From contig NZ_JAGGPU010000015.1 of assembly GCF_018613605.1 (NCBI RefSeq), positions 1-64,000 of the forward strand: a stretch of DNA of 64,000 nt, read 5' to 3'. Position 1 is the first letter of the stretch. Each line of letters opens with the position of its first letter. The notes under the pieces are model-generated. The model had not been told where the DNA came from and did not search any database. It saw only the letters and a list, made by a program, of their open reading frames with translations. Made by a program: the position numbers and the translations under genes. Origin of the DNA: Pedobacter sp. ISL-64. GTDB taxonomy: Bacteria; Bacteroidota; Bacteroidia; Sphingobacteriales; Sphingobacteriaceae. Below, piece after piece: positions 1 to 8,605 of this stretch.

Positions 1-100
1 GCTTTTAAAGACAGTACCTTTCCGTTTTATTCCGATAAAGGATCGGAATGTTCACTTCAATCGGGTTTATTTAACAGAGAGAGTAGCACAATCGGGGGAC

Positions 101-132
101 AGACCTCGCAGGTTTTCGAAACCTACGAGGTC
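101..132. repeat. Intergenic palindrome
   Basis: This is an imperfect inverted repeat. The left arm starts AGACCTCG and continues to AGGTTT, and the right arm is the complement with one mismatch. It lies in the 660-base gene-free stretch at the left edge and is followed by other dispersed repeats. I read it as a mobile or structural intergenic repeat rather than a gene part. Confidence 0.6.
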
Positions 133-140
133 TCGCTTCC

Positions 141-250
141 GCGTTAGGGATTGTAAGGGTTCAGTACCGATTCTTCATCGGTACCGGAGCGAAGCGCAGC
201 CCTGCAAAGCCTGACCCTTGCGCAGCTTAGGTAACGCCCAAATCAGTTAG
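141..250. repeat. Dispersed intergenic repeat, copy 1
   Basis: This stretch of about 110 bases closely matches 13663-13779. Shared blocks include GCGTTAGGGAT, GTAAGGGTTCAGT, ATCGGTACCGGAGCGAAGCG and ACGCCCAAAT. It carries a small hairpin (ACCGAT / ATCGGT). After it, up to about 345, come degenerate words of the type CAGTTAGCAGTT. No coding potential is visible. Confidence 0.75.
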
Positions 251-370
251 CAGTCTTCAGTTAGCAGTTAGCCGTTTTCATTCTTCAGTTGGCAATTTTC
301 AGTTTTCGGTTGCCAGTTATCAATTAGCGGTTTTTAGTCCCGTTTGATTAAGTGATTTAACATTGTAGAT

Positions 371-395
371 TTAGCTTGGCTGAGCACTTCGTGGT
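371..395. repeat. Short repeat, inverted relative to 15971-15997
   Basis: The sequence around GAGCACTTCGTGGTT is the reverse complement of the stretch at 15971-15997, with one or two differences. Both copies sit in non-coding DNA, so this is another small dispersed element. Confidence 0.5.
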
Positions 396-468
396 TTTCG
401 ACTGCGTTACACTCCGCTCGAAATGACGACCTTACATGGTTTTAACAGGATATCGTAAATTTTTTCAT

Positions 469-506
469 AATAAATTACGACTATTCCTATATACTTTATA
501 TATTTG
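469..506 (+). promoter_or_regulatory. Promoter of the sulfite reductase transcript
   Basis: The -7 core TATATTTG (499-506) fits the Bacteroidota consensus TAnnTTTG. A TTAC at 475-478, about 20 bases upstream, may stand in for the -33 element. The whole 38-base block matches 9442-9479, upstream of the second SUMT gene, at about 34 positions without a gap. That suggests a shared promoter and possibly a shared operator for sulfur genes. The expected transcription start is near 510-513. Confidence 0.7.
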
Positions 507-510
507 GCGT

Positions 511-582
511 ATGAATTTCAATTTTATACCTAGCAAATTAATCGCTATGCAAATAATGTGTTGTTGTAAAACGCAAAAATAG
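511..582 (+). CDS. Candidate cysteine-rich leader peptide
   Basis: This is a 23-codon ORF from ATG 511 to TAG 580-582, lying between the promoter and the sulfite reductase gene. Its end reads Met-Cys-Cys-Cys-Lys-Thr-Gln-Lys, with three TGT codons in a row at 559-567. In-frame ATGs at 547 and 556 are alternative starts. A start at 511 would be nearly leaderless, because the -7 box ends at 506. A run of codons for the end product of the pathway is the hallmark of ribosome-mediated attenuation; polycysteine leader ORFs that act on sulfur genes are known in mycobacteria. That this peptide is translated and regulatory here is inference. Confidence 0.6.
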   Translation: MNFNFIPSKLIAMQIMCCCKTQK

Positions 583-646
583 GAGCCTACAGATAATTTT
601 AAGTATAAAATATGGAATGCTTCTCGGTAATAGGGAAGCATTTTTT
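515..646 (+). promoter_or_regulatory. Possible attenuator: antiterminator and terminator in the leader
   Basis: A hairpin (AATGCTTC 616-623 with GAAGCATT 635-642) runs into six T residues at 641-646, about 20 bases before the sulfite reductase start; it looks like an intrinsic terminator. A competing long-range stem pairs 521-529 (ATTTTATAC) with 603-611 (GTATAAAAT). It extends with 515-520 against 613-618 across one bulged base and a G-U pair. The two structures share bases 616-618, so they cannot both be complete. The leader ORF with three Cys codons lies in the loop. The pairing was done by eye. Confidence 0.55.
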
Positions 647-666
647 GAATAAAGCTAACAACACAT

Positions 667-2757
667 ATGCAAAGTTTCAGAACAGAACTCGAAAATCCGA
701 TTGTCGAGCAGGACATTATCGATTTAGAGAATAAGATTAAAGCTTTTAGAGATGGAACCATCCACGACGAAAAGTTTAGAAGCCTCCGTTTAGCACGCGG
801 TGTTTACGGTCAAAGACAACCTGGCGTACAAATGGTGCGTATTAAATTGCCTTTTGGTAAGGTAACTTTTAAGCAGTTGTTACGTATTGCAGATATTGCT
901 GATGAGTATGGAAGTGGAAATTTACACTTAACCACCCGTCAGGATATTCAGATTCACTATGTGAGTTTAGACCGTACTCCAGAGCTTTGGGCTAAATTAG
1001 AGCAGGATGATATTACGCTTCGCGAGGCTTGCGGAAATACGGTTCGTAACGTAACGGCATCTCCAAATTCTGGAATCGATGCTGAAGAACCTTTTGATGT
1101 TTCGCCTTATGCGCAAGCGGTATTTGCGTACTTTTTGCGTAACCCGATCTGTCAGGAAATGGGTAGAAAGATTAAAATTTCATTTTCTTCGAGCGATAGA
1201 GATACTGCCTTTAGCTACATTCACGATTTAGGTTTTATTCCTAAAATTAACGAAAATGGCGAACGCGGATTTAAAGTTTTGTTTGCAGGTGGTTTAGGTG
1301 CACAGCCATTTTTGGCCAATGCAGTACACGAGTTTTTGCCTGAAGATCAATTGATTCCGTTTACAGAATCTGTTCTTCGTGTGTTCGACCGTTATGGCGA
1401 ACGTACCAACCGTAACAAAGCACGTTTAAAATACCTGGTTCAAAAATTAGGTTTAGAAGAGGTTTTACGTTTGGTTGCCGAAGAGCGTATTGCCAATAAA
1501 GTAAAAACCTTTAAAATAGATATTAATACTGTACCTCAGCCAACTTTGCCTTTAGAGCAAGAATATCCTGCGGTAGAAATATTAAACGAAGCCCATTACA
1601 AACACTGGTTAGCCACTAACGTAATTGAGCAGAAACAAGCCGGATTTTATGGCGTTTATGTAAAAGTTCAGGTAGGAGATATCAAAACAGATAAAGCAAG
1701 AGCTTTTGTTGATGCCATCAGGTTATATGTTGCTGATGAAATCAGGATTACCCAAAACCAGGGATTGTTGTTAAAGTTTGTACGTAAAGAAGCATTACCT
1801 TCACTATATGCGGCTTTAAATAAAATTGGCTTTACTACGGCAGGTTTTGATAGTTTAGCTGATATTACCACTTGTCCTGGTACCGATACCTGTAATTTGG
1901 GTATTTCGAACTCAATGACCTTGGCCGAAGTTTTGGAAGAGGTAATTTATACCGATTTCCCTGAGTTTATCTACGAGAAAAACATCAAGATCAAAATCAG
2001 CGGATGTATGAACTCTTGCGGTCAACATGGTTTGGCTGAGATTGGTTTCCACGGAAGTTCGGTAAAAGCTGAGGGAAAAGTTGTTCCGGCAGTTCAAGTG
2101 ATGTTGGGTGGTGGAACTGTAGGAAATGGTGTTGGTAGAGTAGCGGAGCGTGTAATTAAAGTGCCTTCTAAAAGGGCTACAAGTGTTTTACACTTCATTT
2201 TAAATGATTTTAAAGCCAATAACCTGGAGGATGAGAACTTTCACCAATATTATGATAGAAAAGGTAAAGATCATTTTTATCAGTTGTTAAAGCCATTGGC
2301 CGATTTGACCAATCTTAAAACAGAAGAATTTGTAGATTGGGGACATGTAGAAGAATTTGTAACTGCAATTGGTGTAGGCGAGTGTGCCGGCGTAGTGATC
2401 GATTTAGTTGCTACTTTATTGTTAGAAGCTGATGAAAAATTTGATTGGGCAAAGCAAAACTTAGCTAAAGGTGCTTATGCCGATGCCATTTATCATACTT
2501 ACAGCACTTTTGTAAGCGCTGCAAAATCTTTATTGTTAGATAAAGGTGTAAACAGCAGCACACAGGTAGGTGTGATCCGTGAATTTGATAACCATTACGT
2601 AGAAACTGGAGAGTTTAATTTATCGACCAATTTCTCTGACCTGGTTTTACAGATCAACAAAAACGAACCTACCGCTGAGTTTGCACAGAAATATTTTGAA
2701 GAAGCAAAACAATTTTTAAATCAGATTAAGGAAAAAAGGGCAGCACTGGTAAAATGA
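667..2757 (+). CDS. Assimilatory sulfite (nitrite/sulfite) reductase, hemoprotein subunit, with HEPN-like C-terminal domain
   Basis: The enzyme should catalyse six-electron reduction of sulfite to sulfide in the cytoplasm, using siroheme and a 4Fe-4S cluster. The protein has 696 residues. The two ferredoxin-like half-domains lie at about 50-110 and 335-400. The cluster and siroheme ligands are visible as C403-x5-C409 and C447-x3-C451. Residues from about 555 onward form an all-helical extension that resembles a HEPN domain and is not part of classical CysI. Neighbours supply siroheme (SUMT, Met8-like) and upstream steps (CysH, CysD, CysN), so sulfite is a more likely substrate than nitrite. 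No flavoprotein subunit is nearby; ferredoxin may donate electrons. A Cys-codon leader precedes it. Confidence 0.9.
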   Translation: MQSFRTELENPIVEQDIIDLENKIKAFRDGTIHDEKFRSLRLARGVYGQRQPGVQMVRIKLPFGKVTFKQLLRIADIADEYGSGNLHLTTRQDIQIHYVSLDRTPELWAKLEQDDITLREACGNTVRNVTASPNSGIDAEEPFDVSPYAQAVFAYFLRNPICQEMGRKIKISFSSSDRDTAFSYIHDLGFIPKINENGERGFKVLFAGGLGAQPFLANAVHEFLPEDQLIPFTESVLRVFDRYGERTNRNKARLKYLVQKLGLEEVLRLVAEERIANKVKTFKIDINTVPQPTLPLEQEYPAVEILNEAHYKHWLATNVIEQKQAGFYGVYVKVQVGDIKTDKARAFVDAIRLYVADEIRITQNQGLLLKFVRKEALPSLYAALNKIGFTTAGFDSLADITTCPGTDTCNLGISNSMTLAEVLEEVIYTDFPEFIYEKNIKIKISGCMNSCGQHGLAEIGFHGSSVKAEGKVVPAVQVMLGGGTVGNGVGRVAERVIKVPSKRATSVLHFILNDFKANNLEDENFHQYYDRKGKDHFYQLLKPLADLTNLKTEEFVDWGHVEEFVTAIGVGECAGVVIDLVATLLLEADEKFDWAKQNLAKGAYADAIYHTYSTFVSAAKSLLLDKGVNSSTQVGVIREFDNHYVETGEFNLSTNFSDLVLQINKNEPTAEFAQKYFEEAKQFLNQIKEKRAALVK

Positions 2758-2849
2758 GAGAATTAGTGAGTGATAGAATGATTGAATTTTATAGCAATCG
2801 CTGGTAATCATTCACTCATTCAAAATTCATTCATTCAAAATCTAAATTT
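2758..2849. repeat. Dyad spacer of ATTCATTC words
   Basis: The spacer starts with a purine-rich arm (GAGTGATAGAATGATTGAA) and ends with repeated ATTCATTCAAAA words that are roughly complementary to it, stopping just before the cobA ATG. The same word type recurs at 5893-5955. It could fold as a long imperfect hairpin within the operon transcript. Confidence 0.5.
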
Positions 2850-3620
2850 ATGTTAAATCAAAATAAAGAATCAAAAATAACCCTTTTAGGTGCAGGTCCT
2901 GGAGATCCTGATTTGTTGACACTAAAAGGTGTAAAAGCGTTGCAAACTGCTGATGTGGTTTTGTACGATGCCTTAACCAATGAGGCTTTATTGGAGCATG
3001 CTCCGGCAGAAGCCATTAAAGTTTATGTAGGAAAACGTTCAGGTGAGCATTCTTATCCTCAGGATACCATCAATAAATTAATGATCGATTATGCCTTAAA
3101 CTACGGTCACGTAGTGCGTTTAAAAGGTGGCGATCCATTTGTTTTTGGCAGAGGTTACGAGGAGTTGGATTATGCAGCATCATATAGCATTCCGGTAAGT
3201 GTAATCCCGGGTATTTCGAGTTCGATCGGTGTACCAGGTTTGCAACAGATTCCGGTTACACACCGCGGCATGAGCGAAAGCTTTTGGGTAATTACCGGAA
3301 CAACCACTTCTGGAGAAGTTTCGGCAGATATTTACCAGGCTGCACATTCGAATGCGACTGTTGTGGTACTTATGGGACTTAAAAAATTACCTAAAATTGT
3401 GGAGATTTTTAAAGCCGCTGGTAAACACAATTTACCAACCGCAGTGGTTCAGAACGGATCGGCAGAAGATGAAAGATTGGTTGTTGGTGTGGTTGAAACC
3501 ATAGAAGGTTTAGTGCAACAAGAAAATATTAAGGCACCTGCTTTATTAATTTTTGGAGAAGTTGTATCATTACATCCATCATTTAAGAAATTAATTAAAC
3601 AATATGCAAGTATTGCCTAA
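2850..3620 (+). CDS. cobA: Uroporphyrinogen-III C-methyltransferase (SUMT)
   Basis: It transfers two methyl groups from SAM to uroporphyrinogen III to make precorrin-2, the first committed step to siroheme. The 256-residue protein is typical for single-domain SUMT. Motifs seen are GAGPGDPDLLTLKG near the N-terminus, LYDAL, VGKRSG, VVRLKGGDPFVFGRG, PGISSSIGVPG, THRG and VVLMG. These are the canonical catalytic and SAM-binding segments. It sits between the siroheme-dependent sulfite reductase and the Met8-like gene, whose start overlaps its end by 17 bases, so translational coupling is likely. Confidence 0.93.
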   Translation: MLNQNKESKITLLGAGPGDPDLLTLKGVKALQTADVVLYDALTNEALLEHAPAEAIKVYVGKRSGEHSYPQDTINKLMIDYALNYGHVVRLKGGDPFVFGRGYEELDYAASYSIPVSVIPGISSSIGVPGLQQIPVTHRGMSESFWVITGTTTSGEVSADIYQAAHSNATVVVLMGLKKLPKIVEIFKAAGKHNLPTAVVQNGSAEDERLVVGVVETIEGLVQQENIKAPALLIFGEVVSLHPSFKKLIKQYASIA

Positions 3621-5115
3621 CCAACCTGATAATGCAGCATCTTTTTCTGAAGAAGAAAAAGGTAACCAGCTCTTTCCAGTTTTTGTAAAGCTGAACAAGC
3701 TGCGTACATTATTAATTGGTGCAGGAAATATTGGGCTCGAGAAATTAACTGCGATCGTAAATAATAGCCATAGTGCTACCATTACGATTGTTGCAGAGCT
3801 AGTATCACCAGAAGTTTATGCGCTTATCGCAAATTATCCACTGATAAAAGTTAAGCAGAAAAGTTTCGATGTGGATGATCTGAATGACATTGACATCGTT
3901 TTCGCGGCAACCAATAACAATATTTTAAATGAAGAGATCAGAAAGGTGACGCATGAGCGTGGCCTCTTGATCAACGTGGCAGATAAGCCTGAACTTTGCG
4001 ATTTCTATCTGGGATCAATTGTTCAAAAAGGCGATTTAAAGATTGCCATTTCTACAAACGGCAAATCGCCAACTATTGCCAAACGTTTAAAACAGATTTT
4101 AAACGAAGGTTTGCCTGCTGAGCTTGATGAAACGCTACAGAACATGAGTGCTTTGCGTCAAACTTTAAATGGCGATTTTTCGGCAAAGGTTAAAAAACTG
4201 AATAAGGTTACCCAAAGTTTAATTAACCCTAAAAAAAGTTTTGCCGAACAAAATATTAAATGGTTAATCTGGGCGGCCTCAGTTTTACTAATTGGTGCTA
4301 TCGGGTTTTCTTTGTGGAATACCGAGCCAGAATTCCAGAACTTTTTAATCCATATAGATCCATTGTTCTATTGGTTTTTAGGCGCCGGATTTGTATTTGC
4401 ATTAATTGATGGTGCTATCGGGATGTCGTATGGTGTTACCACAGCTTCTTTTTCGTTGGCCATGGGTTTACCACCAGCATCGGCAAGTATGGCCATTCAC
4501 ATTTCTGAAGTAATGAGCAATGGAATTGCAGGCTGGATGCATTACCGTATGGGTAACGTAAACTGGAAATTATTCAAAATTTTAATCCTTCCGGCCATAA
4601 TCGGAGCAGTTTTAGGTGCCTACATCCTTTCTTCATTAGAACATTATAGTGCTTATGTTAAGCCTATTGTAGCGGTTTACACCTTGTTTTTAGGTGGAAT
4701 TATTCTAATGAAAGCTTTCAATGTGAAGAGAAAAAAAGCCGATCAAAAAATTAAAAAAATTGGCTTGTTGGGCTTTGTTGGTGGTTTTATCGATGCAGCC
4801 TTTGGCGGCGGCTGGGGTTCAATCGTATTATCAAGCTTGATTGCGGGTGGCAGGCATCCATTGTTCTCTTTGGGTACCGTAAAAATCAGCCGCTTTTTTA
4901 TCGCCACCTTAAGTTCGCTTACCTTTTTTACCATGTTAGGTGGCAAACACTGGGAAGCTGTTGTGGGTTTGATTATCGGTAGTGCAATCGCATCACCAAT
5001 AGCCGCAAAAGTATCGAACAAAATTTCTGCAAAAACCATTATGGTTGCCGTAGGAATTATTGTAATGATTGTGAGTTTGCGCAGTGTAATTATGTTTATT
5101 TTAAAATTAATTTAG
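3604..5115 (+). CDS. Fused precorrin-2 dehydrogenase/ferrochelatase and TauE/SafE (TSUP) permease
   Basis: The N-terminal part (about residues 15-200) is Met8/CysG-N-like, with an NAD-binding GAGNIG motif, FAATNN and an SPTIAKRLK segment. It should oxidise precorrin-2 and insert iron to give siroheme. The C-terminal part (about 225-503) is a multi-helix TSUP permease with repeated halves (FALIDGAIGMSYG and GFIDAAFGGGWG), the family that exports or imports sulfite, sulfate or organosulfonates. The 503-residue length and the continuous frame argue for a true fusion. A membrane protein with a cytosolic siroheme-synthase head next to sulfite reductase suggests coupling of cofactor supply to sulfur-anion traffic; this is inference. 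Confidence 0.85.
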   Translation: MQVLPNQPDNAASFSEEEKGNQLFPVFVKLNKLRTLLIGAGNIGLEKLTAIVNNSHSATITIVAELVSPEVYALIANYPLIKVKQKSFDVDDLNDIDIVFAATNNNILNEEIRKVTHERGLLINVADKPELCDFYLGSIVQKGDLKIAISTNGKSPTIAKRLKQILNEGLPAELDETLQNMSALRQTLNGDFSAKVKKLNKVTQSLINPKKSFAEQNIKWLIWAASVLLIGAIGFSLWNTEPEFQNFLIHIDPLFYWFLGAGFVFALIDGAIGMSYGVTTASFSLAMGLPPASASMAIHISEVMSNGIAGWMHYRMGNVNWKLFKILILPAIIGAVLGAYILSSLEHYSAYVKPIVAVYTLFLGGIILMKAFNVKRKKADQKIKKIGLLGFVGGFIDAAFGGGWGSIVLSSLIAGGRHPLFSLGTVKISRFFIATLSSLTFFTMLGGKHWEAVVGLIIGSAIASPIAAKVSNKISAKTIMVAVGIIVMIVSLRSVIMFILKLI

Positions 5116-5117
5116 TA

Positions 5118-5819
5118 ATGGAGAACCTAGAGGAGATAAAAGCAGCACTGGCAGGTTTAAGTACAATTGATAAACTGAAATTCTTAGCAGATAAATATGC
5201 CGACCGTATTATATTTTCGACAAGTTTTGGTTGGGAAGATCAGGCGATTACGCATTTAATTTTTTCAAATAATATTCCAATCAAGGTTTTTACTTTAGAA
5301 ACCGGACGTTTGTTCCCAGAAACCTATTACGTTTGGAACCGAACCCTGGAAATTTATAACAAACCCATTCATGCCTATTATCCGCAGAACGAATTGCTGC
5401 AGGATATGGTAAATACAAAAGGCCCGAGCAGCTTCTACGAGTCGGTAGAGAATAGGAAAGAGTGCTGTTACATTCGTAAAATCGAACCTTTAAAAAGAGC
5501 ATTAAAAGGTAATGAGATATGGGTAACAGGAATCAGGGCCGATCAAAGTGCTAACCGTGAAGATATGCATGATTTAGAATGGGACGAAGGTAACCAATTG
5601 ATTAAATTCCATCCCATATTCGATTGGACTTTAGCGGATGTGAAAACCTACATTAAAGAAAACAACATTGTTTACAATACCTTGCACGATAAGGGTTTCC
5701 CGAGTATAGGATGCGCCCCATGTACCAGAGCAGTACAGCCGGGCGAAGATTTTAGGGCCGGAAGATGGTGGTGGGAAGACCAGAGTAAAAAAGAATGCGG
5801 TTTACACGCGGCATCTTGA
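5118..5819 (+). CDS. cysH: Phosphoadenylyl/adenylyl-sulfate reductase (APS type)
   Basis: It reduces activated sulfate to sulfite with thioredoxin or a similar thiol. The 233-residue protein shows the PP-loop-like segment FSTSFGWED, the pair C116-C117, C199-x2-C202 and the catalytic ECGLH motif (C227) near the C-terminus. The CC...CxxC set binds a 4Fe-4S cluster and marks the APS-using branch. This agrees with the absence of an APS kinase gene here. The start is two bases after the preceding stop, so it is part of the same operon. Confidence 0.93.
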   Translation: MENLEEIKAALAGLSTIDKLKFLADKYADRIIFSTSFGWEDQAITHLIFSNNIPIKVFTLETGRLFPETYYVWNRTLEIYNKPIHAYYPQNELLQDMVNTKGPSSFYESVENRKECCYIRKIEPLKRALKGNEIWVTGIRADQSANREDMHDLEWDEGNQLIKFHPIFDWTLADVKTYIKENNIVYNTLHDKGFPSIGCAPCTRAVQPGEDFRAGRWWWEDQSKKECGLHAAS

Positions 5820-5828
5820 TGCGCACAA

Positions 5829-5858
5829 GTCGTCATCCGATAGCTATCGGATGACGAC
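5829..5858. repeat. Perfect 30-base palindrome between cysH and cysD
   Basis: GTCGTCATCCGATAG is followed directly by its exact reverse complement. In RNA it would form a strong hairpin but has no T-tract after it. It may limit read-through, block 3' decay or be a dispersed repeat; GTCATCC words occur in many other spacers of this window. Confidence 0.75.
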
Positions 5859-5955
5859 AGTGAAAATATAACAATAACAACAACAAATATATAAGTTGAA
5901 TAATTGAGCGATTTATCATTCAATCATTCAACATTCAATCATTCAACATTTGATA

Positions 5956-6861
5956 ATGAGTACATATAATTTTGATTATTTAGATGAACTAGAGGCCGAG
6001 GCGATTCACATTTTACGTGAAGTAGCGGGTCAGTTTGAAAAACCAGCCTTATTATTTTCGGGTGGAAAAGATTCAATTACTTTAGTTCGTTTGGCAGAAA
6101 AAGCTTTCCGTCCGGGGAAATTTCCTTTTCCTTTAGTACATATTGATACAGGCCATAATTTTGAAGAAACCATCACTTACCGCGATCAGATGGTGGAGCG
6201 GATTGGCGAAAAATTAATCATTGGTTCTGTTCAAGAATCTATTGATCAAGGTAAAGCTGTAGAGCAAACTGGTAAAAATGCCAGTAGAAATGCTTTGCAA
6301 ACCGTAACCCTGCTCGATACCATTGCAAAACACCAGTTTGATGCTTGCATCGGTGGTGCGCGTAGAGATGAAGAAAAAGCAAGGGCTAAAGAACGTATTT
6401 TCTCTGTTCGTGATGAATTTGGCCAATGGGATCCAAAACGCCAACGTCCTGAACTTTGGAATATTTACAATGGTAAAATCCACAAAGGAGAAAATATCCG
6501 TGTATTCCCAATCAGTAACTGGACGGAATTAGATGTTTGGAATTATATCCGAAGAGAGAAAATAGATCTGCCAAGTATTTATTTCTCGCACGAACGTGAT
6601 TGTATTACCAGAAACGGACAGCTGATGGCTGCTTCGCCATTTTTAAATATGGATGATGAAGATGTGGTAGAACGCAAACAGGTTCGTTTCCGTACCGTGG
6701 GCGATATGTCTTGTACTGCTGCAGTAGAATCGGATGCCACTTTGATTGATGATATTATTTCTGAAATCAGCGCTTCTAAAATTTCAGAGCGTGGTGCCCG
6801 TATGGATGATAAAGTTTCTGAAGCCGCAATGGAAGACAGAAAAAAGGGGGGATATTTTTAA
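5956..6861 (+). CDS. cysD: Sulfate adenylyltransferase subunit 2
   Basis: This is the catalytic subunit of ATP sulfurylase, which makes APS from sulfate and ATP together with CysN. It has about 301 residues. The PP-loop SGGKDS lies near residue 36, and HIDTGHNFEET, GGARRDEEKARAKER and the C-terminal RKKGGYF follow; all are family hallmarks. I chose ATG 5956 over the in-frame TTG at 5950 because MSTYNFDYLDELEAEAIHIL matches the usual N-terminus. It is separated from cysH by a palindrome and an ATTCAATC-word dyad but is followed by cysN. Confidence 0.93.
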   Translation: MSTYNFDYLDELEAEAIHILREVAGQFEKPALLFSGGKDSITLVRLAEKAFRPGKFPFPLVHIDTGHNFEETITYRDQMVERIGEKLIIGSVQESIDQGKAVEQTGKNASRNALQTVTLLDTIAKHQFDACIGGARRDEEKARAKERIFSVRDEFGQWDPKRQRPELWNIYNGKIHKGENIRVFPISNWTELDVWNYIRREKIDLPSIYFSHERDCITRNGQLMAASPFLNMDDEDVVERKQVRFRTVGDMSCTAAVESDATLIDDIISEISASKISERGARMDDKVSEAAMEDRKKGGYF

Positions 6862-6958
6862 AGGAGTATCAAGATTAAAAGTATCGAGTAGCAAGATTAA
6901 TAACCGTCTTGATACTTGATACTAATTACTTAATACTTATGTCTTAATACTACAATAA
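6862..6958. repeat. Dyad spacer of TACTTGATACT words
   Basis: An arm with AGTATCAAGA at about 6865 is complementary to TCTTGATACT at about 6909, followed by more TACTTAATACT words up to the cysN ATG. The same word set is used at 22680-22731, in front of an unrelated ABC ATPase gene. Confidence 0.55.
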
Positions 6959-6959
6959 A

Positions 6960-8210
6960 ATGAACATATTAAAATTTTTCACAGCAGGCAGTGTAGATGA
7001 TGGTAAAAGTACCTTAATCGGCCGTTTGTTATACGATACAGATTCTATTTTGGCCGATCAATTAGAAGCTTTACAGAGCTCTAACCGCAAAAATGATGAC
7101 GGAACAATAGATTTAGCCATTTTAACCGATGGTTTAAGAGCAGAGCGCGAGCAAGGTATTACCATTGATGTAGCTTATAAATACTTTCAGACCGAAAAAC
7201 GCAAATTTATTATTGCCGATACACCCGGCCACATTCAATATACAAGAAATATGGTTACAGGCGCTTCTACAGCCAACCTCGCCATTATCTTAATCGATGC
7301 CCGTAACGGCGTGGTAGAACAGACCATCCGTCACTCGTATATCGTTTCCTTATTGGGTATTAAACATGTAGTAGTTTGTATCAACAAAATGGATATGGTC
7401 GACTATAGCGAAACCGTTTATAGTGCCATCATAGAGAAATACAAAGTTTTGGCGCAGCAATTAAAACTTGCTGATGTAACCTATATTCCGGTTAGTGCCT
7501 TAAAAGGCGATAATATTGTGCAAAATTCAGGTAACATGGATTGGTACGAAGGAGAGAGCTTGTTACATTTCTTAGAGAAGGTTGATACCGACAATTTAGA
7601 TAAATCGCAATTGGCCCGTATGCCGGTACAGTGGGTGATACGTCCACAAACTGAAGAATTACACGACTATCGTGGTTATGCTGGTAGGGTACTAAGTGGT
7701 ACTTTTAATTTAAATGATAAAGTTACTGTATTACCTAGTGGTGCGAGTTCTACTGTCGAGAAGATCGAATTTTTTGATCAAACACCCGATGCAGCTCACG
7801 CTGGCCAATCAGTTATTATTCACTTGAAAGATGATGTAGATATTAGCCGTGGCGATACCATTGTAAATGCTTCGGCATTGCCGCAAGAATCGAAGCTGAT
7901 TGAAGCAGACCTTTGCTGGATGGATGGCCGTGCGTTGGATACTTCTATTATGTACAATATTCAGCACAACAGTAAAATTACCCGCTGTAAAATCAGTGAA
8001 ATTTTGCATAAGGTTGATATTAATACACTGGAAAAACATGCTGCTGACGAATTTAAATTAAATGATATTGGCCGTGTGATTATTAAAACTGCTGATGCTT
8101 TGGCATTCGATTTATACGATGATAACCGGGCAAATGGTTCAGCCATTTTGGTCGATACACGTACGAATTTAACCGTTGGTGCTTTAATGTTCAGGGCAGC
8201 AGTAGAATAA
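6960..8210 (+). CDS. cysN: Sulfate adenylyltransferase subunit 1 (GTPase)
   Basis: This regulatory GTPase subunit couples GTP hydrolysis to APS synthesis by CysD. The 416 residues have EF-Tu-like order: G1 GSVDDGKST near residue 11, G3 DTPGH, G4 NKMD, then beta-barrel domains. There is no C-terminal APS kinase (CysC) domain, so the product is APS, which fits the APS-type CysH upstream. It is the last clearly co-directional gene of the sulfate activation block; hairpins with a T-tract follow at 8425-8496. Confidence 0.93.
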   Translation: MNILKFFTAGSVDDGKSTLIGRLLYDTDSILADQLEALQSSNRKNDDGTIDLAILTDGLRAEREQGITIDVAYKYFQTEKRKFIIADTPGHIQYTRNMVTGASTANLAIILIDARNGVVEQTIRHSYIVSLLGIKHVVVCINKMDMVDYSETVYSAIIEKYKVLAQQLKLADVTYIPVSALKGDNIVQNSGNMDWYEGESLLHFLEKVDTDNLDKSQLARMPVQWVIRPQTEELHDYRGYAGRVLSGTFNLNDKVTVLPSGASSTVEKIEFFDQTPDAAHAGQSVIIHLKDDVDISRGDTIVNASALPQESKLIEADLCWMDGRALDTSIMYNIQHNSKITRCKISEILHKVDINTLEKHAADEFKLNDIGRVIIKTADALAFDLYDDNRANGSAILVDTRTNLTVGALMFRAAVE

Positions 8211-8424
8211 AATGTAAAATGGAGGATGGAAATTGATCAATGACCAATAGCGAAAGCTTCAAGGAATATAAATAAAATCTTAATCTTCTTAATTCCTTAA
8301 TGGTGGAAAAATGGATGATGAAAATTGTGAAACGATGAGATCTTTATTTCAGCTTATTGATCCTGAAATCCTACAATCCTGAAAATCTTACAGTAGAGAA
8401 CCACAACCAAATATAATAATGAAG

Positions 8425-8496
8425 ACTTTAGGTTTTTAATCTAAAGTGAAAGCAATTTCAGCGGGGCGCCAGATAGGACAGCCCCGTTTTTCTTTT
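8425..8496 (+). terminator. Two tandem hairpins with T-tract after cysN
   Basis: The first stem is ACTTTAG (8425-8431) with CTAAAGT (8441-8447). The second is CGGGGC (8462-8467) with GCCCCG (8481-8486), followed by TTTTTCTTTTT. The second hairpin is a good intrinsic terminator for the cys operon. The 395-base gap 8211-8605 otherwise holds AT-rich, word-like sequence and no ORF. A small RNA ending here is possible but unsupported. Confidence 0.6.
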
Positions 8497-8605
8497 TAGG
8501 GTACTTATAGGTTTATTCGGCTATTAATGTTAATTTCATTATGGAAATAATCAAAACTTTTCATCTGGTTAATATATTATAATCAGAAATCCTAATCACA
8601 ACAAC

